From the NCBI RefSeq assembly GCF_932274485.2, contig NC_065882.2:78580767-78644766 (forward strand): a DNA stretch of 64,000 nt. Direction: 5' to 3'. The notes under the pieces are model-generated. The model did not search any database. It saw only the letters and a list, made by a program, of their open reading frames with translations, and had not been told where the DNA came from. This document shows, piece after piece, positions 63,835 to 64,000 of this stretch; the first letter of the stretch is position 1, and each line of letters begins with the position of its first letter. The position numbers and the translations under genes are program-made. Origin of the DNA: Patella vulgata. Its lineage: Eukaryota > Mollusca > Gastropoda > Patellidae.

Positions 63835-64000
63835 TTGTACGTGACAGGGAGTAGGGTCGCCCGTCCAACCTCGTGGGTTTTCTCCGGGTCTTCCAGTATC
63901 CTCCCACTACTAAAGACCCCTACGCGCAAGCGAATTATTCAAATAAAATTGAACCATGTGTTAGTCCCGAAATGACCTAGTTTGTGTCTAGTGGACGTTA
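63835..64000 (+). mobile_element. SINE-A, head truncated, cut by the window end
   Basis: TTGTACGTGACAGGGAGTAGG to GTCTAGTGGACGTTA. Confidence 0.88.

Overview
This window looks like a stretch of animal nuclear genome, most likely a mollusc and perhaps a gastropod. The evidence is spliced genes with long introns, high AT content, and many tRNA-derived SINEs whose tails (GTTAAACCCCATTT and GGTGGAAGCGGACGTTAAA types) recall lophotrochozoan SINEs. The species call is inference.

Only two host genes can be supported, and they converge. On the plus strand a class A GPCR of the peptide-receptor type (391 residues) is split into two coding exons, 2654-3096 and 41706-42438, by a 38.6 kb phase-2 intron that cuts the Arg codon of the ERF (DRY-equivalent) motif. 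On the minus strand a complete 10-exon SLC22-type organic cation/anion transporter (582 residues) runs from the start codon at 61952 to the stop at 47543. Every junction is GT-AG and in phase. About 5.1 kb separates the two stop codons.

The rest is transposon-derived or unassigned. SINE-A (tRNA-like head, A box near TGGCCGAATGG, about 260-290 bp) and SINE-B (about 380 bp) are the commonest repeats, with a few SINE-C tails. There are two nearly identical Tc1-type DD34E transposons (17393-18885 and 55943-57454) with different small deletions, an RT fragment of a non-LTR element, and many small non-autonomous DNA elements with clear target-site duplications. These include TTAA-flanked elements, a 351 bp GGGACC element and a 338 bp CTGATTA element. 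There are also several minisatellites and long palindromes.

The most unusual part is a nested set of palindromic elements. A 602 bp fold-back element (6767-7368, 6 bp TSD GTTAAA) is built of three palindromic modules around a 23 bp spacer, and the spacer is inverted in the third module. A second element with TATGGYGG ends and a 6 bp TSD (24675-25124) sits inside another copy of the same long-inverted-repeat family (E3) that flanks the first. The uninterrupted E3 copy at 7722-7727 shows the paralogous empty site. Other notable structures are a 183 bp near-perfect hairpin (4675-4857), an inverted array between 85 bp direct repeats (28311-29010), and a 106 bp satellite that appears to contain a SINE-B head segment.

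No virus-like element with capsid or envelope genes, rRNA gene, functional tRNA gene or CRISPR array was recognised. All calls were made by eye. Ends of degenerate repeats are approximate to about 10-20 bases.
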